Source of the DNA: CAYJXJ01 sp964374095
Lineage (GTDB): Bacteria; Elusimicrobiota; Elusimicrobia; UBA1565; UBA9628
Assembly: GCA_964374095.1 (NCBI GenBank)
Contig: CAYJXJ010000217.1
Coordinates: 1-6,978, forward strand
DNA: 6,978 nt
Direction of reading: 5' to 3'
Shown: one piece after another, positions 1 to 6,444 of the stretch
Layout: each line of letters starts with the position of its first letter
How positions within the stretch are numbered: position 1 is the first letter of the stretch
The notes under the pieces: model-generated
The model's database searches: none
The model's input: the letters and a program-made list of their open reading frames with translations, nothing else
What the model was told of the DNA's origin: nothing
Program-made: the position numbers and the translations under genes

Positions 1-464
1 TCAGGTGCTTTGTTTTCCAGCCTTTTCCCTACCCACACTATCCCGGCATGAGCCGCTTTTTCTACCAAGACTTATGGGACGATGTGCGCTCGCTCTACAG
101 CGTGGCGGATGCGCTCTTGCACCCTACACCCCTGGACACCTTCTTCCTCGTCGGCCTTGAAGCGATGTCGATGCGCCTGCCGCTCATCACGACCCGATAT
201 GCCGGGATCAGCGAGCTGTTGACGCATTCGGAAAACGCCTTCGTGCTCGAGAGTCCATCCGATCCCGCCCCGATCACCGAAGCTTGTTTGAAGCTGCTGG
301 AGCCCGATGTCAGGCTCCGCATGGCTGAAAGAGCGCGACGGTTCGCGGTCTCGCGCCCCTGGGAGCAGACGGCTTTGCTCCACCTGCGCCAGTATGCCGC
401 GCGCCTCAACAGCGCGGCCATGGAACCGGCCCCCGTTCAAAGGGCGACCGCTGCTCCGGTCTGA
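1..464 (+). CDS. Glycosyltransferase, GT-B fold group 1 family, C-terminal part (5' end outside window)
   Basis: The frame is open from the window edge (first full codon at 3) to TGA at 462-464, so the ATG at 48 is internal and not the start. The translation has the C-terminal nucleotide-sugar-binding half of a GT4-like glycosyltransferase. DDVRSLYSVADALLHPT (around 78-128) is the usual 'lY..ADv...PS' strand and helix. LDTFFLVGLEAMSMRLPLIT follows, and then YAGISELL. The E-x7-E motif of the family is present, but its first acid is Asp (135-137) with the usual Glu second (159-161). A C-terminal helix region with 'RMAERARRFAVSRPWEQ' is also typical. The family transfers a sugar from an activated donor to a glycan, lipid or protein; donor and acceptor cannot be told from this fragment. 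The next gene is about 110 nt downstream, so a shared transcript is possible but not shown. Confidence 0.85.
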   Translation, partial: RCFVFQPFPYPHYPGMSRFFYQDLWDDVRSLYSVADALLHPTPLDTFFLVGLEAMSMRLPLITTRYAGISELLTHSENAFVLESPSDPAPITEACLKLLEPDVRLRMAERARRFAVSRPWEQTALLHLRQYAARLNSAAMEPAPVQRATAAPV

Positions 465-562
465 TGATTTCCCAGGCTATCCGCAGGACGGTCGTTCTGG
501 ACAGGCCGCGTCGAGATTTGATATTCAAGGGAGAGGTCGGGCATGCCGGTCCTTCGGCGCGC

Positions 563-569
563 GGAGGAG
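563..569 (+). promoter_or_regulatory. Strong Shine-Dalgarno for the aminotransferase
   Basis: GGAGGAG lies 5 nt before the ATG at 575. It decides the start of this gene. The longer frame opening at ATG 464, which overlaps the glycosyltransferase stop, has no such site, and its extra 37 residues do not resemble the family's N-terminus. No convincing sigma-70 promoter was seen in 465-562. Confidence 0.7.
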
Positions 570-574
570 TCCAC

Positions 575-1468
575 ATGAAGATCTACATCGACGGCGAATA
601 CTACGAAAAGGACGACGCCAAGATCTCGGTGTTCGACCACGGCGTGCTCTACGGCGACGGGGTCTTCGAGGGCATCCGCGCCTACAACGGGCGGGTCTTT
701 CGCCTCGACGAGCACCTGCGCCGCCTCGAGGAATCGGCCAAGGCGCTGTTCCTGCCCCTCCCCATGCCCATGAAGCGCATCGAGGAGGCCATCCTCGAGA
801 CGGTCCGGTGCAACGGCCACCGCGACGCCTACATCCGCCTGGTGATCACCCGCGGCGTCGGGGACCTCGGGCTGGACATGCGCAAGTGCAAGAAGAACGC
901 CTCGATCATCATCATCGCCGATAAGATCGAGCTCTATCCGGAAAGCGCCTACGAGAAAGGCCTCGACTTGATCACCTCCTCGATCCGCCAGAAAGGCCCC
1001 GACCAGCTCGCCCCCAGCATCAAGTCGCTCAACTACCTGGTGAACATTCTCGCCCGCGCCGAGGCCACCCGCGCCGGCGCCCACGAAGCGATCCTGCTCA
1101 ACAGCGAGGGCTATGTCTCCGAGTGCTCGGGCGACAACATCTTCTTCATCTACGACGGCCAAATCTTCACCCCCCCCAGCCACGCCGGGATACTTGAGGG
1201 GGTCACCCGCCAGGTCGTCATGGAGCTCTGCCGGGACAAGCTCGGCAATCCGGTGACCGAGAGCCTCTGCACGACTTTCGATCTTTACCGGGCGCAGGAG
1301 GTCTTCGTCACGGGGACCGGCGCCGAGGTCATCCCCGCGGTCAAGATCGACGGGCGCGTCATCGGCTCGGGCGGCGCCGGCCCCCTGACCAAGAAGATCA
1401 TCCAGGTCTTCCGCGAGCACGCGCGCTCGACCGGGACGCCGATCTACGAAGAAGCCAAGATCAAATAG
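575..1468 (+). CDS. ilvE: Branched-chain amino acid aminotransferase (class IV, PLP-dependent)
   Basis: The protein has 297 aa, a normal length for short IlvE-type enzymes. It should catalyse reversible transamination between 2-oxoglutarate/glutamate and the branched-chain 2-oxo acids, the last step of Val/Leu/Ile synthesis, in the cytosol with pyridoxal phosphate. Visible family marks are GVLYGDGVFEGIRAYNG (23-39), the branched-chain form of the N-terminal motif, and SIKSLNYL, whose Lys150 is the expected Schiff-base lysine. Others are GYVSECSGDNIF (179-190) with the conserved Glu that contacts the PLP ring nitrogen, GILEGVTR (205-212), and VTGTGAEVIPAVKIDGR (245-261) followed by GPLTKK. The FEGIRAY signature favours a branched-chain enzyme over D-amino acid aminotransferase or ADC lyase, which share the fold. 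The start at 575 is set by the strong ribosome binding site. The stop TAG (1466-1468) abuts the exonuclease III reading frame. Confidence 0.93.
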   Translation: MKIYIDGEYYEKDDAKISVFDHGVLYGDGVFEGIRAYNGRVFRLDEHLRRLEESAKALFLPLPMPMKRIEEAILETVRCNGHRDAYIRLVITRGVGDLGLDMRKCKKNASIIIIADKIELYPESAYEKGLDLITSSIRQKGPDQLAPSIKSLNYLVNILARAEATRAGAHEAILLNSEGYVSECSGDNIFFIYDGQIFTPPSHAGILEGVTRQVVMELCRDKLGNPVTESLCTTFDLYRAQEVFVTGTGAEVIPAVKIDGRVIGSGGAGPLTKKIIQVFREHARSTGTPIYEEAKIK

Positions 1469-1483
1469 GAGCCTTCGGCTCCT
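1467..1483 (+). repeat. Small hairpin across the ilvE stop / xth start junction
   Basis: AGGAGCC (1467-1473) pairs perfectly with GGCTCCT (1477-1483) around a 3-nt TTC loop. The left arm starts inside the ilvE TAG stop and contains the only Shine-Dalgarno-like bases (GGAG) near the start of the next gene. The right arm lies in the first codons of that gene. Folding would hide the ribosome binding region; a role in translational coupling is inference. There is no T-tract, so this is not a normal terminator. Confidence 0.5.
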
Positions 1484-2246
1484 CTCCTGGAACGTCAACG
1501 GCGTGCGCGCCGTCGAGCGAAAGGGCGGCCTGCGGGAATTCCTGCGCCGGGAGAAGCCCGACATCCTGTGCCTCCAGGAGACGAAAGCCGAGCCGTCGCA
1601 GCTCCAGCAGGAGCTGCGACTCCCCGCGGGCTATCGCGCCGACTGGTGCTGGGCCCAGAAGAAGGGTTACAGCGGTGTCGCGACATGGACAAAGCCCGCT
1701 CCCCGCCGCGTCGAAGCGGGCTTAGACATCGCCCGCTTCGACGCCGAGGGCCGGGTGCTCATGTCCGAGTACGATCACTTCACCCTTTTTAACATTTACT
1801 TTCCCAACGGCAAAAGAAACGAGGAACGGCTTCAGTACAAACTTGATTTCTACGACGCGGTGCTGGAGCGCCTAAAATCAATGCGTCAAAACGGCGTCAG
1901 CATCGTCGTGTGCGGAGATGTCAATACCGCTCACCAGGAGATCGACTTGGCCAGGCCAAAGGAGAACAGCAAGATTTCCGGATTCCTACCGCAAGAACGG
2001 CAATGGCTGGACCGCCTTCTCGAAGAGAGATTTTTGGATTGTTTTCGGCTCTTCGAGAAGAGCGGTGGCCACTACACCTGGTGGGACATGCAGTCGCGCG
2101 CCCGGGAGCGCAACGTCGGGTGGCGCATCGACTACTTCTTCGTTTCCCAAGACCTGCGCGGCCGCCTGCGGGCGGCTTTTCACCGCCCGCAGGTGCTTGG
2201 CTCGGACCACTGTCCCGTCGGCATCGAACTCGAGGTGGCAACATGA
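1473..2246 (+). CDS. xth: Exodeoxyribonuclease III-type AP endonuclease; start codon unclear
   Basis: This is an EEP-superfamily nuclease of the XthA type. It should cut DNA 5' to abasic sites and trim 3' blocked ends in base excision repair. Numbered from codon 1473, the catalytic set matches E. coli XthA well: N7 in LLSWNVNG, E36 in LQETK, D149 and N151 in GDVNTAHQEIDLARP, D220 in RIDYFFVS, and D245-H246 in GSDHCPV. YFPNG and WWD are also present. It would be 257 aa against 268 in E. coli. The conserved N-terminus LLSWNVNG is encoded from 1479, but this frame has no ATG, GTG or TTG between the stop at 1386-1388 and the GTG at 1503. Starting at 1503 would lose the conserved Asn7 and strand 1. 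I therefore start at CTT 1473, where other family members have ATG (see findings). Its stop overlaps the next gene by ATGA. Bases ~1770-1990 are less GC-rich than their surroundings. Confidence 0.88.
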   Translation, partial: LRLLSWNVNGVRAVERKGGLREFLRREKPDILCLQETKAEPSQLQQELRLPAGYRADWCWAQKKGYSGVATWTKPAPRRVEAGLDIARFDAEGRVLMSEYDHFTLFNIYFPNGKRNEERLQYKLDFYDAVLERLKSMRQNGVSIVVCGDVNTAHQEIDLARPKENSKISGFLPQERQWLDRLLEERFLDCFRLFEKSGGHYTWWDMQSRARERNVGWRIDYFFVSQDLRGRLRAAFHRPQVLGSDHCPVGIELEVAT

Positions 2247-3997
2247 CCAAGACATGGGCGCTGGGGCTCATCCTCGCCGCGCGCCTGACGGCCGCGGCCG
2301 CGCCACAGGCTCCCGACTCCTTCTCCAAGCTCGCCGAGGACTATTGGGAGACTCAAATGCGCCTCTCCCCCCTCACGGCGACCTTCGTCAATCACCCGCG
2401 CTACCACGACACGCTCGACGATTACTCGGCCGCCGGGCGGGAGACTTCGCGCAAGGATCTCTCCGCCCTGCTCCAGCGCTTGAAAGCCCTCAGACCTGAT
2501 CAGTTGGCGGAGCCCGAGCGCACCTCGGCCGAGATCATGCGCTGGCAGGTCGAGATGTCCCTCGAACGCGACCGCCATAAGTTCTGGCAGTTCGACGTGG
2601 ACCACATGGACGGTCCCCAGGGCTGGATTCCCTCCGTCATCGAACTCGCCCAGCCCATGGCGACCCCGACCGACGTCGAGCATCTCCTCACCCGCCTTCA
2701 GGGCGTTGGGAAGCTCTTCTCCGACCATACGGCGAACCTCCGGGAGGGCCTCAAGGCCAAGCGCGTGGCGGCGCGGGTGCCGGTCGAAAAGGCGATCAAG
2801 CAGCTCGAGGAAATGGTCGGCGCCCCCGCCGGGCAGAGCCCCTATGTGGGGGCTTGCAAACGGCTCTCCAGCATCCTCAGGGCGCGCCACACCCCCCGCG
2901 TCGTGGCCGCCGTCGAGAGCCATGTCTATCCCGCCTACAGGGAATACCTTCGCTTCCTCAAGGAGGATTACCTTCCCCGTTCCCGCACCGGCAACATCGG
3001 CCTCTCCGGCATATCCGGCGGCGTCGACGCCTACCGCTATCAGATCAAGTACCACACCACCCTGGACAAGACCGCCGCCGGCCTCCACGCGACGGGCCTG
3101 GAGGAGTTGGCCCATATCCGGCGGGAACTGGAGGTGGTGGCGCGCCGCATGGGCCATGAGGGAGACATGAAATCGTTCCTCGAAAAGGTCCGCACGGAAC
3201 CGGCCAACTTCTTCAAGACCCGCGAGGAGGTGCTCAAGTCCGCGCAGGACCTGGTCGCCCAAACCTACGCCAAGCTCCCCGAGTTCTTCGGCGTGCTTCC
3301 CAAGACCCAACTCGTCGTCAAGCCCATCGAGGAATATAAGGAGAAAAACGACACGGCCGCCCGCTACTACCAGCCCCCGGACGACCTCTCGCGCCCGGGA
3401 ATCTACTACATCAACACCTATGAGCCGCACACGCGGGCCCGCTACGGCATGGCCTCGCTGGCGGCCCACGAAGGGGTCCCCGGCCACCATATGCAGATCG
3501 CCATCGCCCTGGAACAGCGGGGCCTGCCGGCCTTCCGGCGCAACGCGGGATTTACCGCCTACGTGGAGGGCTGGGCCCTCTACGCCGAGCGCCTGGCCGA
3601 CGAGATGGGGCTCTACCCCGACGACCTCTCGCGCGTGGGCATGCTCTCCGACCAGGCCTGGCGCGCCGCGCGCCTGGTCATCGACACCGGTCTGCACGCC
3701 AAGGCCTGGACTCGCCAGCAGGCCATCGCCTTCATGAAGGAGAACACCGCGGCCTCCGAGGAAGAGTGCGTGACCGAGATCGACCGCTACACGATCTGGC
3801 CCGGTCAGGCCCTGGCCTACAAGGTCGGCCAAATGGAGCTCCTGGCCCTGCGCCGCGATCTGGATAAGGCTTTGGAAGGGCGCCTGTCCCTCAAGGACTA
3901 CCACGACGCCGTGCTCCTGCCCGGAAGCGTGCCTCTGCCGCTCTTGCGACGGATGGTGACGGCCAAGCTCGCGCCGAAGGCGGCGGTCACCCGGTGA
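2243..3997 (+). CDS. Secreted DUF885 family protein, putative metallopeptidase-like
   Basis: The protein has 584 aa and starts at ATG 2243, which shares ATGA with the xth stop. GAGGTGG lies 4 nt upstream, whereas a longer frame from 1910 would run through xth. Residues 1-20 (MTKTWALGLILAARLTAAAA) look like a signal peptide cleaved after an Ala run; no lipobox Cys is seen, so a periplasmic or secreted location is likely. The DUF885 marks are in order: AAHEGVPGHHMQ (His409, Glu410, His415, His416), EGWALYAERL (442-451) and IWPGQALAYKVGQ (from about 518). The HE-x3-GHH pattern plus the downstream Glu look like a zinc peptidase site, and the family is often described as metallopeptidase-like. The substrate is unknown and I infer none. 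It is probably cotranscribed with xth through the overlap. Confidence 0.88.
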   Translation: MTKTWALGLILAARLTAAAAPQAPDSFSKLAEDYWETQMRLSPLTATFVNHPRYHDTLDDYSAAGRETSRKDLSALLQRLKALRPDQLAEPERTSAEIMRWQVEMSLERDRHKFWQFDVDHMDGPQGWIPSVIELAQPMATPTDVEHLLTRLQGVGKLFSDHTANLREGLKAKRVAARVPVEKAIKQLEEMVGAPAGQSPYVGACKRLSSILRARHTPRVVAAVESHVYPAYREYLRFLKEDYLPRSRTGNIGLSGISGGVDAYRYQIKYHTTLDKTAAGLHATGLEELAHIRRELEVVARRMGHEGDMKSFLEKVRTEPANFFKTREEVLKSAQDLVAQTYAKLPEFFGVLPKTQLVVKPIEEYKEKNDTAARYYQPPDDLSRPGIYYINTYEPHTRARYGMASLAAHEGVPGHHMQIAIALEQRGLPAFRRNAGFTAYVEGWALYAERLADEMGLYPDDLSRVGMLSDQAWRAARLVIDTGLHAKAWTRQQAIAFMKENTAASEEECVTEIDRYTIWPGQALAYKVGQMELLALRRDLDKALEGRLSLKDYHDAVLLPGSVPLPLLRRMVTAKLAPKAAVTR

Positions 3998-4008
3998 AAC
4001 CGCGCCGG

Positions 4009-4032
4009 CCAACTGTACCCGGGTACCGTTGG
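4009..4032. repeat. 24-nt interrupted dyad (possible operator) upstream of mcsA
   Basis: The two 12-nt halves are reverse complements at 11 of 12 positions, with one mismatch (T4014/C4027). The centre GTACCCGGGTAC (4015-4026) is perfect and the outer arms are CCAAC and GTTGG. It begins 12 nt after the DUF885 stop and ends 65 nt before the mcsA ATG. No T-run follows, so a repressor-type operator is more plausible than a terminator. It does not resemble the CtsR direct repeat. It shares half-sites and spacing with the palindrome at 6496-6519. Confidence 0.5.
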
Positions 4033-4061
4033 ACACGGCTTTCAGCCCCCCGACAACTATC

Positions 4062-4081
4062 GGCCCCCCCGCGGGGGGGCC
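4062..4081. repeat. Perfect 20-nt G/C palindrome in the mcsA leader
   Basis: GGCCCCCCC and GGGGGGGCC flank a central GC, giving a perfect inverted repeat of 20 nt, seven C then seven G. In RNA it could form an 8-bp all-GC stem with a CGCG loop, 16 nt before the mcsA ATG. It may terminate or attenuate transcription from the DUF885 unit, or affect mcsA translation. No U-tract follows, so its role is not settled. Confidence 0.45.
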
Positions 4082-4097
4082 CTCAGGCTGCTCAAGC

Positions 4098-4454
4098 ATG
4101 ATCTGTACCGCGTGCCAGAAAAAACAGGCCGTCGTCATCGTCAAGACCATCGTCAACAATCAGGTCTCGGAGCAGGCGCTCTGCGCCGACTGCGCGGCGC
4201 AAGCCGGCGCGACGGTCCCGTTCCAGGACCCCTTCTCGGCCCTCCTGGGGGGGCTCGCCGGCCTTCTCAAGCAAGCCGCGGCCCCGCCGCCGCGCGCGGC
4301 CCGCTGTCCCTGCGGCATGAAATTCTCGGACTTTCGCGAGACCGGCCGCATGGGCTGCACCGAATGCTACAAGACCTTCGAGGCGCAGGTGCGGGCCATG
4401 CTCCCCAAGGTCCACGGCGGGGCGAGCCGCCACCGGGGAAAGGGGCCTTCGTGA
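4098..4454 (+). CDS. mcsA: McsA-like zinc-finger protein, activator of McsB, lacking the UVR domain
   Basis: The protein has 118 aa. Cysteine pairs C3-x2-C6, C29-x2-C32, C70-x-C72 and C87-x2-C90 lie in the McsA layout: MICTACQKKQAVV, LCADC, then CPCGMKFSDFRETGRMGCTECYKTF, and VHGGASRHRGK at the end. In known systems McsA binds zinc and activates the arginine kinase McsB during heat and protein stress. Two differences stand out. The third pair is C-P-C instead of the usual C-x2-C, and the protein stops right after the HRGK segment, so the C-terminal UVR helical motif of typical ~170-185 aa McsA is absent. ATG 4098 is chosen because the N-terminus then starts at the usual MxCxxC. An in-frame TTG at 4029 would add a segment crossing the GC palindrome that does not match the family. 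The ribosome binding site is weak. The gene overlaps mcsB by GTGA, as expected for a coupled pair. Confidence 0.85.
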   Translation: MICTACQKKQAVVIVKTIVNNQVSEQALCADCAAQAGATVPFQDPFSALLGGLAGLLKQAAAPPPRAARCPCGMKFSDFRETGRMGCTECYKTFEAQVRAMLPKVHGGASRHRGKGPS

Positions 4455-5497
4455 AGCTTCATGCCATGCTGCAGGTCCCGGTGGCCTGGGCGCAGGGCAA
4501 GGGCCCTCGGACGGACGTGGTCCTCTCCAGCCGAGTCCGGCTCGCCCGGAATCTGCGCTCGCGAATTTTTCCGGGCCGCTCCGGTGAGCAAAACCTTAGG
4601 GAAGTCCTCGCCGAAGCTTTCGCCGCGGCCCGCAAAGCCCCGGGCTTTGCGGACGCGGCCCTGCTCGAACTCGGAGACCTCGACGGCACCGACCTTCGAT
4701 TCCTGGTCGAACGGCACCTGATCAGCCCGCTCCTGGCCCAAGCGCCGAAGCACCGCGGGGTCGCGGTCGGCCCGGGCGAAGCCATGAGCCTCATGGTCAA
4801 CGAGGAGGATCACCTGCGTCTGGCCTCCTTGAAGCCCGGCTTCTCGCTCGATGCGGCCTGGGATGCGGCCGACGCCGCCGACGCGGGCCTGTCCACAGCC
4901 CTCCCCTACGCTTTCCAGAGAGAGTTCGGCTACCTGAGCGCCTGCCCCACCAACCTGGGGACCGGGATGCGGGTGTCCTGCCTGGCCCACTTGGCCGCGC
5001 TCTCCCTGTCCGGGGCCATCGACAAACTTTTGCACGACCTCGGACAAGCGGGTTTGGCGGTGCGCGGGCTCTACGGCGAGGGCACCAAGGTCCTCGGCGA
5101 GCTTTTCCAAATCTCCAACGGGACCTGCCTGGGCCGCACCGAGGCGGAGTACCTCGCGGGCGTGGGCGACGCCGCGAGCCGGATCATCGACCTGGAGACC
5201 GCGGCCCGGGAGCGGCTCGCCGACACGAGCCGCGTCCAGTTCGACGACCGGATCTACCGGTCGGTGGGCGCGCTCCAGCAGGCGCGGCTCATGTCCTTTG
5301 AGGAAGCCGCCCACCACCTTTCCCTCCTGCGCCTGGGCCACGCCATGGGCTTCAAGGTGCCGGGGAGCCTGGCCCTGGCGACCGAACTCCTGCTCGCCAG
5401 CCAGCCGGCGCACATGGCCCTGCGCGCCCGGCGCGAGCTTTCCGCCGCGGAGCGCGACGCCGCGCGGGCGAATCTGCTGCGGGAGAAGCTCGGGTGA
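4451..5497 (+). CDS. mcsB: Protein arginine kinase McsB
   Basis: The protein has 348 aa, the normal McsB length, and belongs to the phosphagen-kinase fold. It phosphorylates arginine side chains of proteins with ATP; in Bacillus-type systems this marks substrates for ClpCP and inactivates the repressor CtsR. Visible motifs are LSSRVRLARNL (25-35), which contacts nucleotide, and SLMVNEEDHLRL with N117, E118 and E119 in the catalytic loop. CPTNLGTGMR has the conserved C165. VRGLYGEGTKVLGELFQISN is the second substrate/nucleotide segment. The C-terminal ERDAARANLLREKL keeps the Arg335-Asp336 pair at the place where McsB has its allosteric phospho-arginine site. The GTG start at 4451 shares GTGA with the mcsA stop and has AAAGGGG 5 nt upstream; ATG 4466 is a possible alternative. 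The segment usually NQVTLG reads NGTCLG here. Neither clpC nor ctsR is nearby. Confidence 0.95.
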   Translation: MKLHAMLQVPVAWAQGKGPRTDVVLSSRVRLARNLRSRIFPGRSGEQNLREVLAEAFAAARKAPGFADAALLELGDLDGTDLRFLVERHLISPLLAQAPKHRGVAVGPGEAMSLMVNEEDHLRLASLKPGFSLDAAWDAADAADAGLSTALPYAFQREFGYLSACPTNLGTGMRVSCLAHLAALSLSGAIDKLLHDLGQAGLAVRGLYGEGTKVLGELFQISNGTCLGRTEAEYLAGVGDAASRIIDLETAARERLADTSRVQFDDRIYRSVGALQQARLMSFEEAAHHLSLLRLGHAMGFKVPGSLALATELLLASQPAHMALRARRELSAAERDAARANLLREKLG

Positions 5498-6261
5498 GGC
5501 AAGACCTGCTCGTCGGAACCTGGCGCCTGGTCAGCGGCCGGCGGCGCGACGAACGGGGCCGGGTGTACTATCCGTTCGGACGCCGCGCCGAAGGACTGCT
5601 CATCTACGGCGCCGACGGCCACATGTCGGTCGCCATCATGGGAGAACGCCGCCGAAAGTTCAAGACCGCCGGCTCCTTTCGGGTCGGCACCCCCGACGAA
5701 AAGATCGCCGCCGCCGACAGCTACTTTTCCTACGCGGGCCGATTCGAACTGCGCGGCAAAAGCGTCATCCATCATCTGGATGTCTGCCTCTATCCCAACT
5801 GGGTCGGCGCCCGCGAGCCGCGCAGGATCGCCGAGTTGACCAAGCGGCGGCTGACCTTGGAGACCCCGCCCTTCGATGTCGACGGCCGCAGGCACACAGC
5901 TCGAATCGTTTGGGAGCGAACCAAGCCCAAACCGCCGGAGTCCCAACCGCGAACCATCTCGTTCACCGATGACGTTATTCCCAAGGTGCTGTCCGGCCGC
6001 AAGACCGAAACGCTCCGGCTGGATGAGCCGGACTTCCGTAAGGGCGAATTCCTCCGCGTGACCCGACGGGATGGCCGGACGGCGGGACGCCTGCGGATCA
6101 CCCACAAGGCGGAGATCGCCTTTGGCCGGCTCAAGCCGCAGGATGCCGCCACCCACGGCTGGAAAAGCCTCCCGGAGCTGAAGGCCCGTCTGCTGGAAAT
6201 CTACCCGGGGCTCAAGCCCTCGACCGTCCTGACGCGGTATCGGTTCGAACTCGCGGGCTGA
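5494..6261 (+). CDS. Fusion of a lipocalin-like domain and an ASCH domain (YqfB-like)
   Basis: The protein has 255 aa. It starts at GTG 5494, overlapping the mcsB stop by GTGA, with GGGAG 8 nt upstream. Residues ~4-142 match the bacterial lipocalin-like family (Pfam Lipocalin_5 type): LVGTWRLVSG, GLLIYGADGHMSVAIM, YFSYAGRFEL, VIHHLDVCLYPNWVG and ending IVWERTK. A Pro/Lys-rich linker (~143-153) leads to residues ~154-255, an ASCH/PUA-like domain: ISFTDDVIPKVLSGRKTETLR, then KGEFLRV, LPELKARLLEIYPG and TRYRFEL. This second half resembles E. coli YqfB, an N4-acetylcytidine amidohydrolase. Its Lys and Thr appear kept as K170 and T173, but the region of the catalytic Glu reads HGW, with His221. 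The lipocalin-like part may hold a small hydrophobic ligand and the ASCH part may bind RNA or nucleosides; both are inferences. No signal peptide is seen, so it is probably cytosolic. Its tight overlap with mcsB suggests cotranscription, not necessarily a shared pathway. Confidence 0.8.
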   Translation: MRQDLLVGTWRLVSGRRRDERGRVYYPFGRRAEGLLIYGADGHMSVAIMGERRRKFKTAGSFRVGTPDEKIAAADSYFSYAGRFELRGKSVIHHLDVCLYPNWVGAREPRRIAELTKRRLTLETPPFDVDGRRHTARIVWERTKPKPPESQPRTISFTDDVIPKVLSGRKTETLRLDEPDFRKGEFLRVTRRDGRTAGRLRITHKAEIAFGRLKPQDAATHGWKSLPELKARLLEIYPGLKPSTVLTRYRFELAG

Positions 6262-6444
6262 GCGATGGGATCAATCCAATCCGTCTTCTCCGAGATTCGG
6301 CGCCGACGCGGCTCCGTTGCCCGGATCTACTCCGACTTCGCGGCGATCCCGCCCGCGGTCAGGGCGCATTTCGAAAGGAACAAGGCGCTGGTCCTCGGCC
6401 GCATGCCGCTGTCCCGGCTGGAGCGGGAATGGCCGGCCGTCCCG

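Noticed and set aside
48..50. ATG 48 as the start of a short gene
   Set aside because: The frame is open to the window edge and the protein lacks the whole N-terminal half of a GT-B enzyme, so the gene begins upstream of the window.
464..574. ATG 464 as the start of ilvE, overlapping the glycosyltransferase stop
   Set aside because: The extra 37 residues do not resemble the family's N-terminus. ATG 575 has a strong GGAGGAG at ideal spacing and gives a canonical length.
437..1564. Minus-strand open frame of 375 codons opposite ilvE
   Set aside because: It is an antisense shadow of a fully recognisable aminotransferase, with no motif of its own. The same applies to the minus-strand frame at 4367-5413 opposite mcsB.
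4029..4097. TTG 4029 as the start of mcsA
   Set aside because: The added residues cross the GC palindrome and do not match McsA, which normally begins with MxCxxC, as found at ATG 4098.
3998..4097. CtsR operator upstream of mcsA
   Set aside because: I looked for the tandem GGTCAAA-type repeat known for CtsR and found none; only inverted repeats are present.
2180..4159. Very long minus-strand open frame (659 codons) opposite the DUF885 gene
   Set aside because: It mirrors a GC-rich gene with strong third-position bias. Its translation is low in complexity (Gly, Val, Ala, Leu and Asp rich) with no family motif, while the plus strand encodes a clear conserved protein.
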